The notes under the pieces were generated by a model, which saw nothing but the letters and a program-made list of their open reading frames with translations, ran no database searches and was not told the DNA's origin. Position numbers and translations under genes: made by a program. From assembly GCA_903887845.1 (NCBI GenBank), contig CAISRC010000070.1:1-64000 (forward strand): a stretch of 64,000 nt of DNA, written 5' to 3'. This stretch comes from an uncultured Chlorobiaceae bacterium (GTDB taxonomy: Bacteria; Bacteroidota; Chlorobiia; Chlorobiales; Chlorobiaceae). This document shows, piece by piece, positions 27,648-37,072 of the stretch (its first letter is position 1; every line of letters starts with the position of its first letter).

Positions 27648-28637
27648 ATGCTCAAGTCATCAATTGTCATTACCGGGGCTACCGGATATATAGGCTCACA
27701 GATCCTTCTTGCGCTGCTCTCACGATATTCCGGAGAGGTCAAATGCAGGGTGATTGCACGCAACAGTTCGGACTGCTCTTTTCTGAATAGGTTGCCTGTT
27801 GATATTGTCAGGGCAGATATTCTTGATCCTCTTGCTCTCAATGAGGCATTCAAGGGAGCAGAGACGGTGTTTCATTGTGCAGGCCTGATTTCCTATACAA
27901 GGAATTTTCGTAATGCTCTCTATGAAACCAATGTGCTCGGGACTCGGAACGTGGTGAATGCTTCTCTTTTCAATAATGTCCAAAGGCTTGTTCTGACCAG
28001 CTCAATCGCAGCCGTTGGTGTTCCTGAGGATGGTTCTGCGGCCAATGAAACAGCATCTTTTCAGGAGTGGCAACGCAGGAACGGATATATGGAAGCCAAA
28101 CATCTTGCTGAACTTGAGGGGCTTCGTGGTCTGGCAGAGGGGCTTGACGTTGTGCTGGTCAATCCCGGTGTCGTGATCGGCGTTGACCCACAGAACCTGT
28201 CATCGGTCAGTTCTTCGAACGAACTACTGCGGTTGATTTATCAAGGCAGATTGCCGATTTTTCCTTCAGGAAGCACTGGCTTTGTTGATGTTCGGGATGT
28301 CGCCGATGCGCATATTGCTGCGTTGGAAAAGGGCCGTTCAGGGGAACGTTATATTGTTGTCGGTCATAACCTTACTTTCCGGGAGCTTGTCTCTCGTATC
28401 AAGAGTTTTGAAGGCAGTCGCACTGGACAAACATTTATGGTTCCGAATGGCCTTGGGATGCTTGCCGGCCTCGGCGGTGAATGCTGGTCGATGCTGTCGA
28501 ACCGTCCCTCTTTTATCAGCCTGGAAAGCTTACGAATATCTTCAAGGAAGCTTGCATACAGTAACATGAGGTCTGTTCAGGAGTTGAGCTTGCGTTACCG
28601 GGATCTTCCTGAAACGCTCAAGAGCATTATAACCTGA
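27648..28637 (+). CDS. Extended SDR, NAD-dependent epimerase/dehydratase family
   Basis: A 329-residue extended SDR. The nucleotide-binding motif is [30 protein letters not shown], the [16 protein letters not shown] serine region and [14 protein letters not shown] follow. The expected YxxxK appears as YMEAKHLAE, so the catalytic pair is retained. Similar proteins are annotated as dihydroflavonol-reductase-like or sterol/NDUFA9-like, and the true substrate is unknown. It lies 41 bp upstream of recA on the same strand, which may be incidental. Confidence 0.78.
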   Translation: MLKSSIVITGATGYIGSQILLALLSRYSGEVKCRVIARNSSDCSFLNRLPVDIVRADILDPLALNEAFKGAETVFHCAGLISYTRNFRNALYETNVLGTRNVVNASLFNNVQRLVLTSSIAAVGVPEDGSAANETASFQEWQRRNGYMEAKHLAELEGLRGLAEGLDVVLVNPGVVIGVDPQNLSSVSSSNELLRLIYQGRLPIFPSGSTGFVDVRDVADAHIAALEKGRSGERYIVVGHNLTFRELVSRIKSFEGSRTGQTFMVPNGLGMLAGLGGECWSMLSNRPSFISLESLRISSRKLAYSNMRSVQELSLRYRDLPETLKSIIT

Positions 28638-28678
28638 AAAGATTCCGTTTTCTCCAATTTTATCATGCTTTATTAATT

Positions 28679-29731
28679 ATGGATACTCAGAAAACAGAAC
28701 AAAGTTCAGTCGTTGTTGATCCGGCAAAGCTTAAACAACTTAATTTGGCGGTCGAAGCCCTCGAAAAACAGTTCGGCAAGGGAGCTATCATGCGGATGGG
28801 AGATGGTTCGGCGGGGCTGACGGTGCAGTCGATCTCGACAGGATCGATGGCGCTTGATTTTGCACTCGGCGTTGGCGGGTTGCCGCGAGGAAGGGTTACT
28901 GAAATTTACGGCCCGGAATCTTCGGGCAAAACAACCCTTGCTTTACATGTTATTGCTGAAGCACAGAAAGAGGGTGGCATAGCGGCTATTGTCGATGCCG
29001 AACATGCCTTTGACCCAACGTATGCCCGCAAGCTCGGTGTTGACATCAACGCTCTCCTCATCAGCCAGCCGGAATCAGGCGAACAGGCGCTTTCCATTGT
29101 CGAGACGCTGGTTCGCAGTGGCGCCATTGATGTTGTTGTGGTTGATTCCGTTGCGGCTCTGGTGCCGCAGGCAGAGCTTGAGGGAGAGATGGGCGACAGT
29201 GTCATGGGATTGCAGGCCAGGCTTATGAGTCAGGCACTGCGTAAACTCACCGGCGCTATCTCAAAATCGTGCGCCGTCTGTATTTTCATCAACCAGCTTC
29301 GCGATAAAATCGGAGTCATGTATGGCAGCCCGGAAACAACGACCGGCGGCAAGGCCCTGAAGTTTTATGCCTCAGTACGTCTCGATATTCGTAAAATTGC
29401 CCAGATCAAGGATGGTGATGAGAGTACCGGAAACCGCACCAGAGTCAAGGTTGTCAAGAACAAGGTGGCGCCTCCCTTCAAGACTGCCGAGTTTGATATT
29501 CTTTACGGAGAAGGTATTTCAGCAATAGGTGAGCTTATTGATCTCGGTGTTGAATTCGGGGTGATCAAAAAGGCCGGTTCATGGTTCAGTTATGGTCAGG
29601 AAAAACTTGGGCAGGGGCGTGAAACGGTGAAAAAAGCCCTTCGTGAAGATCCTCTGCTCTATAAAAAGATTCATGCGCAGGTCAAGGAGTTGATGATCGG
29701 ACCAGCGGAGATTATTACCGGGTCGGAATGA
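28679..29731 (+). CDS. recA: Recombinase RecA
   Basis: A 350-residue homologous recombination ATPase. Walker A is [12 protein letters not shown], then [19 protein letters not shown], the Walker B region [21 protein letters not shown], and the DNA-binding loop L2 region [35 protein letters not shown] (shown in part by its ends). The C-terminus is short and mildly acidic. Its stop overlaps the start of dusB by 4 bp (ATGA), so the two are translated from one message. I did not identify a LexA-type operator. Confidence 0.98.
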   Translation: MDTQKTEQSSVVVDPAKLKQLNLAVEALEKQFGKGAIMRMGDGSAGLTVQSISTGSMALDFALGVGGLPRGRVTEIYGPESSGKTTLALHVIAEAQKEGGIAAIVDAEHAFDPTYARKLGVDINALLISQPESGEQALSIVETLVRSGAIDVVVVDSVAALVPQAELEGEMGDSVMGLQARLMSQALRKLTGAISKSCAVCIFINQLRDKIGVMYGSPETTTGGKALKFYASVRLDIRKIAQIKDGDESTGNRTRVKVVKNKVAPPFKTAEFDILYGEGISAIGELIDLGVEFGVIKKAGSWFSYGQEKLGQGRETVKKALREDPLLYKKIHAQVKELMIGPAEIITGSE

Positions 29732-30771
29732 AAATCGGAATACTTGATATAGATCGCCCTGTTATTCTTGCCCCGATGGAAGATGTGACTGACAGGGCTT
29801 TCAGGCAACTCTGCAAGCGCCATGGGGCCGATATTGTCTATACCGAGTTTATCAGCGCAGAAGCCCTGCGCAGAGGTGTTGAAAAGTCCTTGCGCAAGCT
29901 GAAGACAGATCCTGTTGAGAGGCCCTTTGCCATCCAGATTTTTGGCAACAGTGTGGAATCGATGGTTGAGGCTGCCGTCATTGCTGAGGAGTATGGCCCT
30001 GACTATCTCGATATTAATTTCGGATGCCCGACCAAAAAGGTTGCAGGCAAAGGTGCAGGAGCGGCGCTGCTGAGGGAGCCGGAGAAGATGGCGCAGATTT
30101 CCGAAGCGGTTGTCAACGCGGTAAAAATTCCGGTGACAGCCAAAACAAGAATTGGCTGGGATCTTGAATCGATCAATATTCTTGATATTCTTCCCCGACT
30201 TGAGGATGCCGGTATTCAGGCGTTGGCCCTGCATGGGCGCACGCGGAGCCAGATGTACAAGGGAAAGGCCGACTGGAGCTGGATTCGTGCCACGAAGGAG
30301 AAGGCGCGGATACCGATTATCGCCAATGGTGATATCTGGTCAGCCGAAGATGCTGTGGCAATGTTTGCCGAGACCGGAGCGGATGGTGTGATGATTGGCC
30401 GTGGCGCCATAGGCAACCCCTTTATCTTTGAACAGGCAAAGCAGCTTATTAAAACCGGCGAGCCGATGCCGATGCCCGATTTTCGGCAAAGGATACATGC
30501 CGCGATCGATCACCTGACCCTCTCTGTGCAGTTCAAAGGGGAGAAGTACGGAAATCTTGAGATGCGTCGTCACTATTCCACCTACCTGAAGGCGCTGCCG
30601 ATGGTCTCGCGGGTGCGCAACAAGCTGGTGCGTGAGGATGGGTGGGAGCAGGTTATCCAGATTCTTCTCGACTACGAAGCTGAGTGTGAGGGATATGCAC
30701 GGGAAGGAAAGATTTATGACGATACAGAGAGTTTGAATGACCATTCAGATAAACTGGTACTGAATTATTAA
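29728..30771 (+). CDS. dusB: tRNA-dihydrouridine synthase (DusB type)
   Basis: A 347-residue FMN enzyme that reduces specific uridines in tRNA. It opens with [31 protein letters not shown]. The catalytic cysteine sits in [22 protein letters not shown], followed by [26 protein letters not shown] and the phosphate-binding [35 protein letters not shown]. It overlaps recA by 4 bp and is followed by asd after 21 bp, forming a recA-dusB-asd cluster. Confidence 0.94.
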   Translation: MKIGILDIDRPVILAPMEDVTDRAFRQLCKRHGADIVYTEFISAEALRRGVEKSLRKLKTDPVERPFAIQIFGNSVESMVEAAVIAEEYGPDYLDINFGCPTKKVAGKGAGAALLREPEKMAQISEAVVNAVKIPVTAKTRIGWDLESINILDILPRLEDAGIQALALHGRTRSQMYKGKADWSWIRATKEKARIPIIANGDIWSAEDAVAMFAETGADGVMIGRGAIGNPFIFEQAKQLIKTGEPMPMPDFRQRIHAAIDHLTLSVQFKGEKYGNLEMRRHYSTYLKALPMVSRVRNKLVREDGWEQVIQILLDYEAECEGYAREGKIYDDTESLNDHSDKLVLNY

Positions 30772-30792
30772 GTTAAAACCATAAAACAAGTT

Positions 30793-31815
30793 ATGAGCAG
30801 TTCGGATTTTCGCTGTCGGGTAGCGGTACTTGGCGCAACTGGTCTGGTTGGCCGCACCATGATCAAGGTTCTGGAAGAGAGAAATTTTCCGGTAACTGAC
30901 TTTGTTCCTATTGCTTCAGCAAGAAGCGCCGGTCAGTCTGTGACCTTCAATGGCAAGGAGTATATTATCCGTGAACCATCTGCCGAAGTGTTCCGTGGTG
31001 TCGATATTGCACTCTTTTCCGCTGGAGCAACAGCCAGTAGAGAGTGGGCTCCGATTGCTGCCGCCGAAGGGGCCATTGTGATCGACAACTCTTCGGCGTT
31101 CCGGATGGATACTGATGTTCCTCTGGTTGTGCCGGAAGTCAATCCCGGAGACATTTTTAAAGCGGATGGCACACCAGAGTCGATTATTGCCAACCCCAAC
31201 TGTTCGACCATTCAGATGGTCGTGGTGCTCAAACCATTGTACGACCACTTCGGCATCAAGAGAGTGGTTGTTTCGACCTATCAGTCAGTGACTGGCAAAG
31301 GCAAGGCAGGGCGCGACGCCCTCGAAAGCGAGCTTGCCGGTGATGAACAGGAGCAGTTTACCCATTTTCACCAGATAGCCTTCAATGCTGTGCCGCAGAT
31401 TGATGCGTTTACGGAGAACGGCTACACCAAGGAGGAGATGAAGATGGTGAACGAGACCAAAAAAATCATGGGCGATGATGCCATCAGCGTCTCTCCCACG
31501 ACGGTCCGCATTCCTGTTTATGGTGGCCACGGCGAGTCGCTCAACATTGAACTGGCAAAAGATTTCGACATCGACGAAGTCCGCGAGCTTCTTCGTACTT
31601 CACCGGGCATTATCCTGCAGGATGATCCGTCGGCGCGCCTCTATCCCATGCCGCTGACCTCCTACGAGCGCGACGAGGTCTTTGTCGGGCGAGTTCGTCG
31701 CGATTACTGGCATCCGCAGACGCTGAATATGTGGATTGTGGCAGATAATCTGCGCAAAGGCGCCGCCACCAATGCGGTGCAGATTGCCGAGGTTATTGTG
31801 GCGAAGAATTTATAG
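30793..31815 (+). CDS. asd: Aspartate-semialdehyde dehydrogenase
   Basis: A 340-residue enzyme that reduces aspartyl phosphate to the semialdehyde for lysine, threonine, methionine and diaminopimelate synthesis. The NADP motif is VAVLGATGLVGRTMIKVLEE. The catalytic cysteine is in IANPNCSTIQMV, and the substrate-binding VYGGHGESLNIEL and VGRVRRDYWHPQTLNMWIVADNLRKGAATNAVQIAE follow. Length and motifs are typical. A terminator follows its stop by about 20 bp. Confidence 0.96.
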   Translation: MSSSDFRCRVAVLGATGLVGRTMIKVLEERNFPVTDFVPIASARSAGQSVTFNGKEYIIREPSAEVFRGVDIALFSAGATASREWAPIAAAEGAIVIDNSSAFRMDTDVPLVVPEVNPGDIFKADGTPESIIANPNCSTIQMVVVLKPLYDHFGIKRVVVSTYQSVTGKGKAGRDALESELAGDEQEQFTHFHQIAFNAVPQIDAFTENGYTKEEMKMVNETKKIMGDDAISVSPTTVRIPVYGGHGESLNIELAKDFDIDEVRELLRTSPGIILQDDPSARLYPMPLTSYERDEVFVGRVRRDYWHPQTLNMWIVADNLRKGAATNAVQIAEVIVAKNL

Positions 31816-31833
31816 GATTCTTGTTTTTTTCTG

Positions 31834-31869
31834 AAAGAGCTGTCAGTGTTGCGCTGACGGCTCTTTTGT
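31834..31869 (+). terminator. Rho-independent terminator after asd
   Basis: The stem AAGAGC-T-GTCAG pairs with CTGAC-G-GCTCTT around a 7-base loop, followed by a short T run. It lies 18 bp past asd and before the convergent minus-strand gene at 31893. Confidence 0.82.
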
Positions 31870-31892
31870 GGCAGGGTCGTCTAACCCACCGC

Positions 31893-32762
31893 TCAAAGCT
31901 GCTCCAGCGCCATCACCGCCGCGCTGATGGCTTTAACCACCGCTGGCGTCGAGGTGTTCAATTGTTGGGGATTACTGATCGACAGTGATGGCGGTATGCT
32001 GAGCGGCTTCAGGGGAGAGGATGTTTCTGCACCGATCAGCGACATCATGGCCTTGTCAGCTCTTGTACCAGTTACCTGCACCGCTGTTTGTCGGCAGATC
32101 GGATTCTCCATCAGCTTGTTCATCGTGAAATATTCAGCCTCTTCACGGTTATTTACCCGATGAAAAGAGAACTTTTCCAGAGTTCCATGGTGCGCTATAG
32201 TCAAAAGTACAGAGCTGTTCTCAAGTTCAAGGAGAACCTGCGGCTCCTCCGTAAATTTCGACAGATAGACAAGAGGGAGGTGCGCTGTACCCGCGAAAAG
32301 TATCTGGTGCTCATCAGACAAGTATGTTTCTACCCTGCTGCATGGTTCAGCAGGGTAGAAAAGCAGAAGCCTGTTATTATCTGTTGCATGACCATTGGCA
32401 TACCTGACAATGTCGTAACCATACTCTTCGGGTTTGTTCAAAAAGTACTCCGCCTCAATGCGGCAATATGCTCGTGACTCCTCCGGGGTTGCATCTTCGG
32501 GAAAGCATGCAGGGAGGGGCAGCAAGCTCTCCGTGCCGACACAGAGCGCAAGCTCCTCATCCTTCCATGCGCCGCAGAAGCTTTTCAGCTTGCCGAGAAG
32601 ACGCTTCTCATGACCTGATGCAAGGCTCTGGAGGCCAAGAGGCAGCGTTTTACAGCCAGAAAGGGTGTACCCGTTACTGCCGGATGTTTTAAGCCGGACA
32701 ACAGCCGATTCTGTATGGTCGATGATGCAGGCGATAATGCTCTTGCTCGCTCGGTGATCCAT
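31893..32762 (-). CDS. Uncharacterised 289-aa protein, partner of a ComEA-like gene
   Basis: Not recognised with confidence. The protein starts MDHRASKSIIACIIDHTESAVVRLKTSG and alternates beta strands and helices (LALCVGTESLLPLPACFP, YCRIEAEYFLNKPEEYGYDIV, LFAGTAHLPLVYLSK), without signal peptide or membrane helix. The pattern of an early IDHTESAVV turn and a later strand pair is loosely like actin-fold PilM proteins of pilus assembly, but this is weak. Its ATG shares one base with the stop of the upstream helix-hairpin-helix gene, so the two are translationally coupled. That supports a role linked to DNA uptake or pili rather than proving it. Confidence 0.6.
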   Translation of the reverse strand: MDHRASKSIIACIIDHTESAVVRLKTSGSNGYTLSGCKTLPLGLQSLASGHEKRLLGKLKSFCGAWKDEELALCVGTESLLPLPACFPEDATPEESRAYCRIEAEYFLNKPEEYGYDIVRYANGHATDNNRLLLFYPAEPCSRVETYLSDEHQILFAGTAHLPLVYLSKFTEEPQVLLELENSSVLLTIAHHGTLEKFSFHRVNNREEAEYFTMNKLMENPICRQTAVQVTGTRADKAMMSLIGAETSSPLKPLSIPPSLSISNPQQLNTSTPAVVKAISAAVMALEQL

Positions 32763-33277
32763 TATTCGAGGGTGAAATATTTTTTAAGAAATTCGAGCTT
32801 TTTTTCGCCTACCCCCTTGACCTCAAGAAACTCCTGGAAGTCGTGCACTTTTCCCCCTTTTGCGGTTCTGAAGGTAATCAGTCGTTCGGCCATGACCGGG
32901 CCGACTCCGGGAATCTTCTGCAACTGCCCTTTGCTCGCTTTATTGAAAGAGAGGGTTCCATTAAAGAGCTTTTTTTCTGACGAGTGTTGTGATGCTCTCT
33001 TTTGAGTTTCAGGTTTCTCTTCCCCTGTTTCCGCACCCCGCATGACATCCTCTTTGACCGTAGCCTGAGCCACAGAAGCAAGGGCAAGAAGGCTGTCGAC
33101 CTCCTCTTCACGATATCGGGCGGTTTCGACTTTTTTGACAAGCGTCTCTGCCTTTTCTACTGAACGGATGTTTTTAAGGACTCCACCAAGCACCAAAAAT
33201 CCAAGCAGAGCAGAGACCAGTGTTATTTCTGCTTTGGTCAAACTGAGTTTGACGGCCAGTTTTTCGAAGAGCTTCAT
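32762..33277 (-). CDS. ComEA-like helix-hairpin-helix protein
   Basis: A 171-residue membrane-anchored protein. An N-terminal segment (EITLVSALLGFLVLGGVL) forms one transmembrane helix after a short basic cytoplasmic stretch. A charged coiled linker follows. The C-terminal 60 residues carry two HhH motifs: LSFNKASKGQLQKIPGVGPVMAERLITFR and FQEFLEVKGVGEKKLEFLKKYF (given in part). This is the architecture of ComEA, the periplasmic DNA receptor of natural competence. It overlaps alr upstream by 4 bp and the 289-aa gene downstream by 1 bp. DNA binding is inferred from the HhH repeats. Confidence 0.82.
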   Translation of the reverse strand: MKLFEKLAVKLSLTKAEITLVSALLGFLVLGGVLKNIRSVEKAETLVKKVETARYREEEVDSLLALASVAQATVKEDVMRGAETGEEKPETQKRASQHSSEKKLFNGTLSFNKASKGQLQKIPGVGPVMAERLITFRTAKGGKVHDFQEFLEVKGVGEKKLEFLKKYFTLE

Positions 33278-34425
33278 ACAAAGATCCGTTTAACTCTGGA
33301 AGAGACCGAACAGAGCGTTTCGTAGCTGATGGTGCCGGTAATATCAGCAATCTCTTCGGCTGAAAGCCCTTCCCATCCAAAGAGAATTGCTTTGTCTCCT
33401 TTTTTGACATCGTGCTTTGTGCCGAGGTCAACCATGATCTGGTCCATCGTGACCGTGCCGACCTGCGGGTAAGATTTTCCATTGATCATCACTGTTGCCC
33501 GGCCGGACAGGGCTCTTGAATAACCGTCTGCGTATCCTGCGGCTATGGTTGCAATAGAGCTTGCTTCCGGAGCTTTCCAGGTTCGGTTATAGCTGACGGT
33601 GGTTCCAGCCGTTACAGGTTTGATAAAAATCACTGTAGACTCGACCTGCATCACCGGTTTTACCGCAAGTCGGCAAGAGGTGTTTTTTGCGGGATGGTAA
33701 CCGTAAAGTAGAATGCCGGGCCTGACCATATCAAGCCACGACTCTTCAGCCGAAAGGATTGCCCCGCTGTTGGCCGCGTGTTTGCTGACCGTCCGGCCTG
33801 AAGTGTGTTCATATTCTGCGGTCAAATTCCTGAATGCCGAAAGCTGTTGATGGGTGAACCCCCGAGGTGTTGCACTTTCGGCAAAGTGGGTATAGATACC
33901 GGTAAGTTCAAGGAAGGGTGAGCGATCGATTTCTCTGAGAAGCTCCATCGCTGATGACGGTAAGATGCCGAGCCGACCCATACCAGTATCGACTTTGACC
34001 TGAACAGCAAGTGTTTTATTATGCGCGGCAGCAATTTCCCCGGCGGCATGAAGCGTTTCGCTGTCGCAGAGGGTCATGTCGATCCCGTACCTCAGAAAAT
34101 ATTCAATATGGGAGGCCAGCGGAGAGGAAAAGGCCAGAATCGTTGCCGATTTTTTAAGAGCACCGCCGGTTTTCAGCTCAAGAGCTTCATGGATGTTTGC
34201 CACACCAAAATCACTGACTCCTGAAGCTTCAAGTGCTCCGGCTACCTTGTGGACGTTATGGCCATAGCCATTTGCCTTGACGATGCCCATGATACGCGCC
34301 TTCCCGTTAATTCTTTCACGAATCTGGCGTGTATTCCAGACAAGGTGCTCCAAAGAGATACGAGCCTCGGTCATATTTTCTGCAGGAATTTCCCTGGTCG
34401 AAAAGCCTGCTGTGTTTTCGTCCAT
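33274..34425 (-). CDS. alr: Alanine racemase
   Basis: A 383-residue PLP enzyme converting L- to D-alanine for peptidoglycan. The PLP lysine is in RIMGIVKANGYGHNVHKVA, VKVDTGMGRLG follows, and GIYTHFAESA and VRPGILLYGYHP are the expected inner motifs. The second catalytic base is the Tyr of TVSYNRTWKAPE, and TVTMDQIMVDLG is also conserved. The first 17 residues precede the usual N-terminus (an internal Met at 34374 is an alternative start). It is first in an operon with the ComEA-like gene. Confidence 0.94.
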   Translation of the reverse strand: MDENTAGFSTREIPAENMTEARISLEHLVWNTRQIRERINGKARIMGIVKANGYGHNVHKVAGALEASGVSDFGVANIHEALELKTGGALKKSATILAFSSPLASHIEYFLRYGIDMTLCDSETLHAAGEIAAAHNKTLAVQVKVDTGMGRLGILPSSAMELLREIDRSPFLELTGIYTHFAESATPRGFTHQQLSAFRNLTAEYEHTSGRTVSKHAANSGAILSAEESWLDMVRPGILLYGYHPAKNTSCRLAVKPVMQVESTVIFIKPVTAGTTVSYNRTWKAPEASSIATIAAGYADGYSRALSGRATVMINGKSYPQVGTVTMDQIMVDLGTKHDVKKGDKAILFGWEGLSAEEIADITGTISYETLCSVSSRVKRIFV

Positions 34426-34651
34426 AACGCGCGTGCCGTTTTGCTGTTAAAAGTTTTATTGTCTAAAGAGATTTGAGCGGTGCGTTTTTCGACAGTTGGA
34501 ACGTCCATCAAAAAAAACATATTTTGTTCCTGATTTTCAAACATGAAATGCGCTTATTTCTCTGGTGTCATGAATTAATCAATTAATGTATATTTTCCGT
34601 TGAATGTGACGAGGGTTTCTTGTCACTTTAATTCATTTTTCAGTTACTATC

Positions 34652-36025
34652 ATGCCGAACCACGATATCTTCGGGCTTCCAGCAGAAACGCCTCTGGTTC
34701 TTGTCAAACAGATGACCCGCCATATCAAGCCAAAGGTCATGGCGAAACTTGAGTACATGAATCCCGCCTGGTCGCACTATTACCGGGTGGCGTGTGCCAT
34801 TGTCAAAGATGCTGAAGAGCGTCATCTGATTCATCCGGGCATGACTCTTGTGGACTGGAGCTTCGGCAATAGCGGTATCGCTCTGGCAATGGCCAGTGTG
34901 AGTCGAGGCTACAAGCTGCTTCTGGCTGTCCCCGATAAAATATCGCGGGAAAAACAGGATATGCTGCGGGCCATTGGTGCCGAACTGGTTATCACCCCTT
35001 CGGATGCTTTGCCCGGAGAGCAACGCAGTTGCATGAATGTGGCCGAAAGTCTGGTGAAGAGCATTCCTAACGCATTTTTTACCGGAATGTATGAGAATCC
35101 TCTCAGCCTTCAGGTTCACAGCGATGCAACAGGTAGTGAAATTTTTCGCCAGACGGATGGGCGGGTTACTCATGTGTTTGTGCCTATGGGTTCCGGCGCA
35201 ATGGTTTTCGGGATCGGTCGCTTTCTGAAAGCACAGAATTCCGCGATCCGTATTGTCGGCGTTGAGTCGCAGGGTTCAATATATGCAGGCCTTTTCAAAG
35301 ATGGAAAACCGGGAGCTCCGGCATTTTCAGAACTTGAAGAAATAGGTTCTCAACAGGCTTCCGTTTTTTGGGATCCGTCGGTTATCGATGAAGTGATGCA
35401 GGTAAGCGATTATGAGGCATTCAACTGCGGCAGGGAACTCTTGCGGATGGAAGCTGTTTTTGCCGGTGGAGCATCGGGTGCGGTGATGGCCGCAGCCCTT
35501 CAGGCTTCTGCGGGGTATGGGGAGAATGACTGTGTTGTTGTGGTGATGAATGATTTCGGGGGTTACTATCTCAGCAAGATGTACCGGGATGACTGGATGC
35601 GGAAACGGGGCTTTTACCGGAAAGCGAAATCGGCACTTGAGCAGATTACCGCAGAGGATATTCTCCAGTTGAAAGCGCGTCGGGATCTGATTTTTGCCTG
35701 GCCGGAACATACGCTTGCGGAGGTGTTTGAAATGATGAAGCAGAACGATGTTTCCCAGCTTCCGATTGTCTCCTATAACGCTCCGATCGGGAGTATCAGC
35801 GAAAACAAGATTCTGTCCATACTTATTGAAAACGATGATGCGATGAATGCAAAGGTTGTCGGATTCATGGAGAAACCATTTCCTGTCTGTACTCTGGATG
35901 CCACAATTTCCGAATTATCTGCGAAATTGCAGCAAAACGCATCCGGCGTACTGATAAATATGTCGGATGGAAGACTTCAACTAATTACAAAATCTGATCT
36001 TATCGATGCCTTGACCCATAAATAA
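34652..36025 (+). CDS. Cystathionine beta-synthase/cysteine synthase-like protein without PLP lysine, with C-terminal CBS-domain pair
   Basis: A 457-residue protein collinear with cystathionine beta-synthase, including a C-terminal CBS-domain pair (about residues 340-457). Where the family has GGSVKDR with the Schiff-base lysine, this protein has AWSHYYR, placing Tyr43 at the lysine position. The substrate loop PTSGNTG is WSFGNSG (about 69-75) and the phosphate-binding GTGGTITG loop is changed to GSGAMVFG. The remaining fold is well preserved (KDAEERHLIHPGMTLVD, AFFTGMYENPLSLQ, VFAGGASGAVMAAAL, RDDWMRKRGF). It is therefore probably a non-PLP pseudoenzyme, perhaps a nucleotide sensor through its CBS pair. 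It is a single gene; no cysteine or methionine genes adjoin it. Confidence 0.85.
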   Translation: MPNHDIFGLPAETPLVLVKQMTRHIKPKVMAKLEYMNPAWSHYYRVACAIVKDAEERHLIHPGMTLVDWSFGNSGIALAMASVSRGYKLLLAVPDKISREKQDMLRAIGAELVITPSDALPGEQRSCMNVAESLVKSIPNAFFTGMYENPLSLQVHSDATGSEIFRQTDGRVTHVFVPMGSGAMVFGIGRFLKAQNSAIRIVGVESQGSIYAGLFKDGKPGAPAFSELEEIGSQQASVFWDPSVIDEVMQVSDYEAFNCGRELLRMEAVFAGGASGAVMAAALQASAGYGENDCVVVVMNDFGGYYLSKMYRDDWMRKRGFYRKAKSALEQITAEDILQLKARRDLIFAWPEHTLAEVFEMMKQNDVSQLPIVSYNAPIGSISENKILSILIENDDAMNAKVVGFMEKPFPVCTLDATISELSAKLQQNASGVLINMSDGRLQLITKSDLIDALTHK

Positions 36026-36193
36026 GCCTCATTACATTATCTGGTTGTTTTTTTGGATGGATTTACTATAATTAAGCAAGTTAAGAACATTCTTTTTTTT
36101 CAGGCACCATGCACTATATTGCGCCATGAAGCTGGAGAAAAACAGTGAAGATCCTGACGACTTTGAGCCGAGTTAACAACCAGCCAGTATTAT

Positions 36194-36754
36194 ATGAAGG
36201 TAGAGTCCAAAAAAAGGCAGTTTATTTTGGAGGGTAAGATCAAGGCTTGCTTCTGTGAAGGATGCGGTCAGATTACTGAGAAAGTGTTTGTCGGCGAATG
36301 GATGCCGAGTGATAAGCCGAAATATGACGATTTTTTAACCTCATCTCCGGTTAAAAAGCAAAAAGAGGGTAAGAATGGTGCGGTCAATGTTCAGCCAGCG
36401 GCCGAAAATCAGTACTGGATTCGTTGTTCCGAGTGTCAACAGGTTTACCTTCTCAAAGAGTGGCAGATACAGATTGACCGGGAAGTCAGTCCTGGTGAAC
36501 TGAATGCTGAAGAGTGTCAGGTCTATTCTCCGCATGGTATTTATGCCAAAGGCGATGCACTCTATCATCAGGCTCTCGGCGAAGTTGGAGTAGTCAGGGA
36601 AAAACAGGCGACTGGCAGTGGCGCCTTTATCATTATTGTAGAATTCTGTAAAAGCGGCAGAAAACAGCTTCTCGAAAACGTGCAGATTAATGCTGCAAAT
36701 GGAAAACATTCGGAAAGCGTTACTGATATTATTAAACTTAAACTAAGACGTTAA
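36194..36754 (+). CDS. Zinc-ribbon protein of unknown function upstream of rpsU
   Basis: A 186-residue protein I do not recognise. Two cysteine pairs, CEGCGQ (about residues 21-24) and CSECQQ (about 78-81), look like a zinc ribbon split by a charged insert. The C-terminal part (SPHGIYAKGDALYHQALGEVGVV, then IIIVEFCKSGRKQLLENV) resembles small beta-barrel domains of the CarD/Tudor-like kind that bind RNA polymerase or nucleic acid. It lies 40 bp upstream of rpsU in the same direction. A translation or transcription role is suggested by the ribbon, the barrel and the neighbour, but is not established. Confidence 0.65.
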   Translation: MKVESKKRQFILEGKIKACFCEGCGQITEKVFVGEWMPSDKPKYDDFLTSSPVKKQKEGKNGAVNVQPAAENQYWIRCSECQQVYLLKEWQIQIDREVSPGELNAEECQVYSPHGIYAKGDALYHQALGEVGVVREKQATGSGAFIIIVEFCKSGRKQLLENVQINAANGKHSESVTDIIKLKLRR

Positions 36755-36794
36755 GTCTGAAGATTGTTGATCTTTTAAAAGGGGGTGAATTACA

Positions 36795-36992
36795 TTGGTC
36801 AGTGTGCAGATAAATGATAATGAATCAATCGATAAAATGCTGAAGCGCTTCAAGAAGAAGTACGAGCGTGCAGGTATTTTAAAGGAGTTTCGTGCAAACG
36901 CATACTTTGTTAAACCTTCAGTGGATGGCCGTTTGAAACGCTCAAGAAGCAGACGGAGAGCCCAGCGGGCAAACGAAGAACGCAATTCATGA
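36795..36992 (+). CDS. rpsU: 30S ribosomal protein S21
   Basis: A 65-residue ribosomal protein, [31 protein letters not shown] and a basic [10 protein letters not shown] tail. Translation appears to start at TTG at 36795: there is no ATG in range, the residues from that codon match the family N-terminus, and a GGGGGTGA ribosome-binding site lies 7 bases upstream. A rare start codon could limit or regulate its synthesis. A strong terminator follows. Confidence 0.93.
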   Translation: MVSVQINDNESIDKMLKRFKKKYERAGILKEFRANAYFVKPSVDGRLKRSRSRRRAQRANEERNS

Positions 36993-37019
36993 TCATGATG
37001 ATCTGAAAAGTTAAGCAAG

Positions 37020-37050
37020 GCAGCTCCTTTACGGGAGTTGCTTTTTTTTT
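37020..37050 (+). terminator. Rho-independent terminator after rpsU
   Basis: The stem GCAGCTCC/GGAGTTGC (one G-T pair) with a 6-base loop is followed by nine Ts. It separates rpsU from aroA, whose ATG is 23 bp beyond the T run. Confidence 0.92.
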
Positions 37051-37072
37051 GTCAACACCAATCCACTGACTC

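Noticed and set aside
36126-36176. 16-codon frame (MKLEKNSEDPDDFEPS) upstream of the zinc-ribbon gene
   Set aside because: It has no ribosome-binding site and is too short to support. It could be a leader peptide but nothing in its sequence suggests one.
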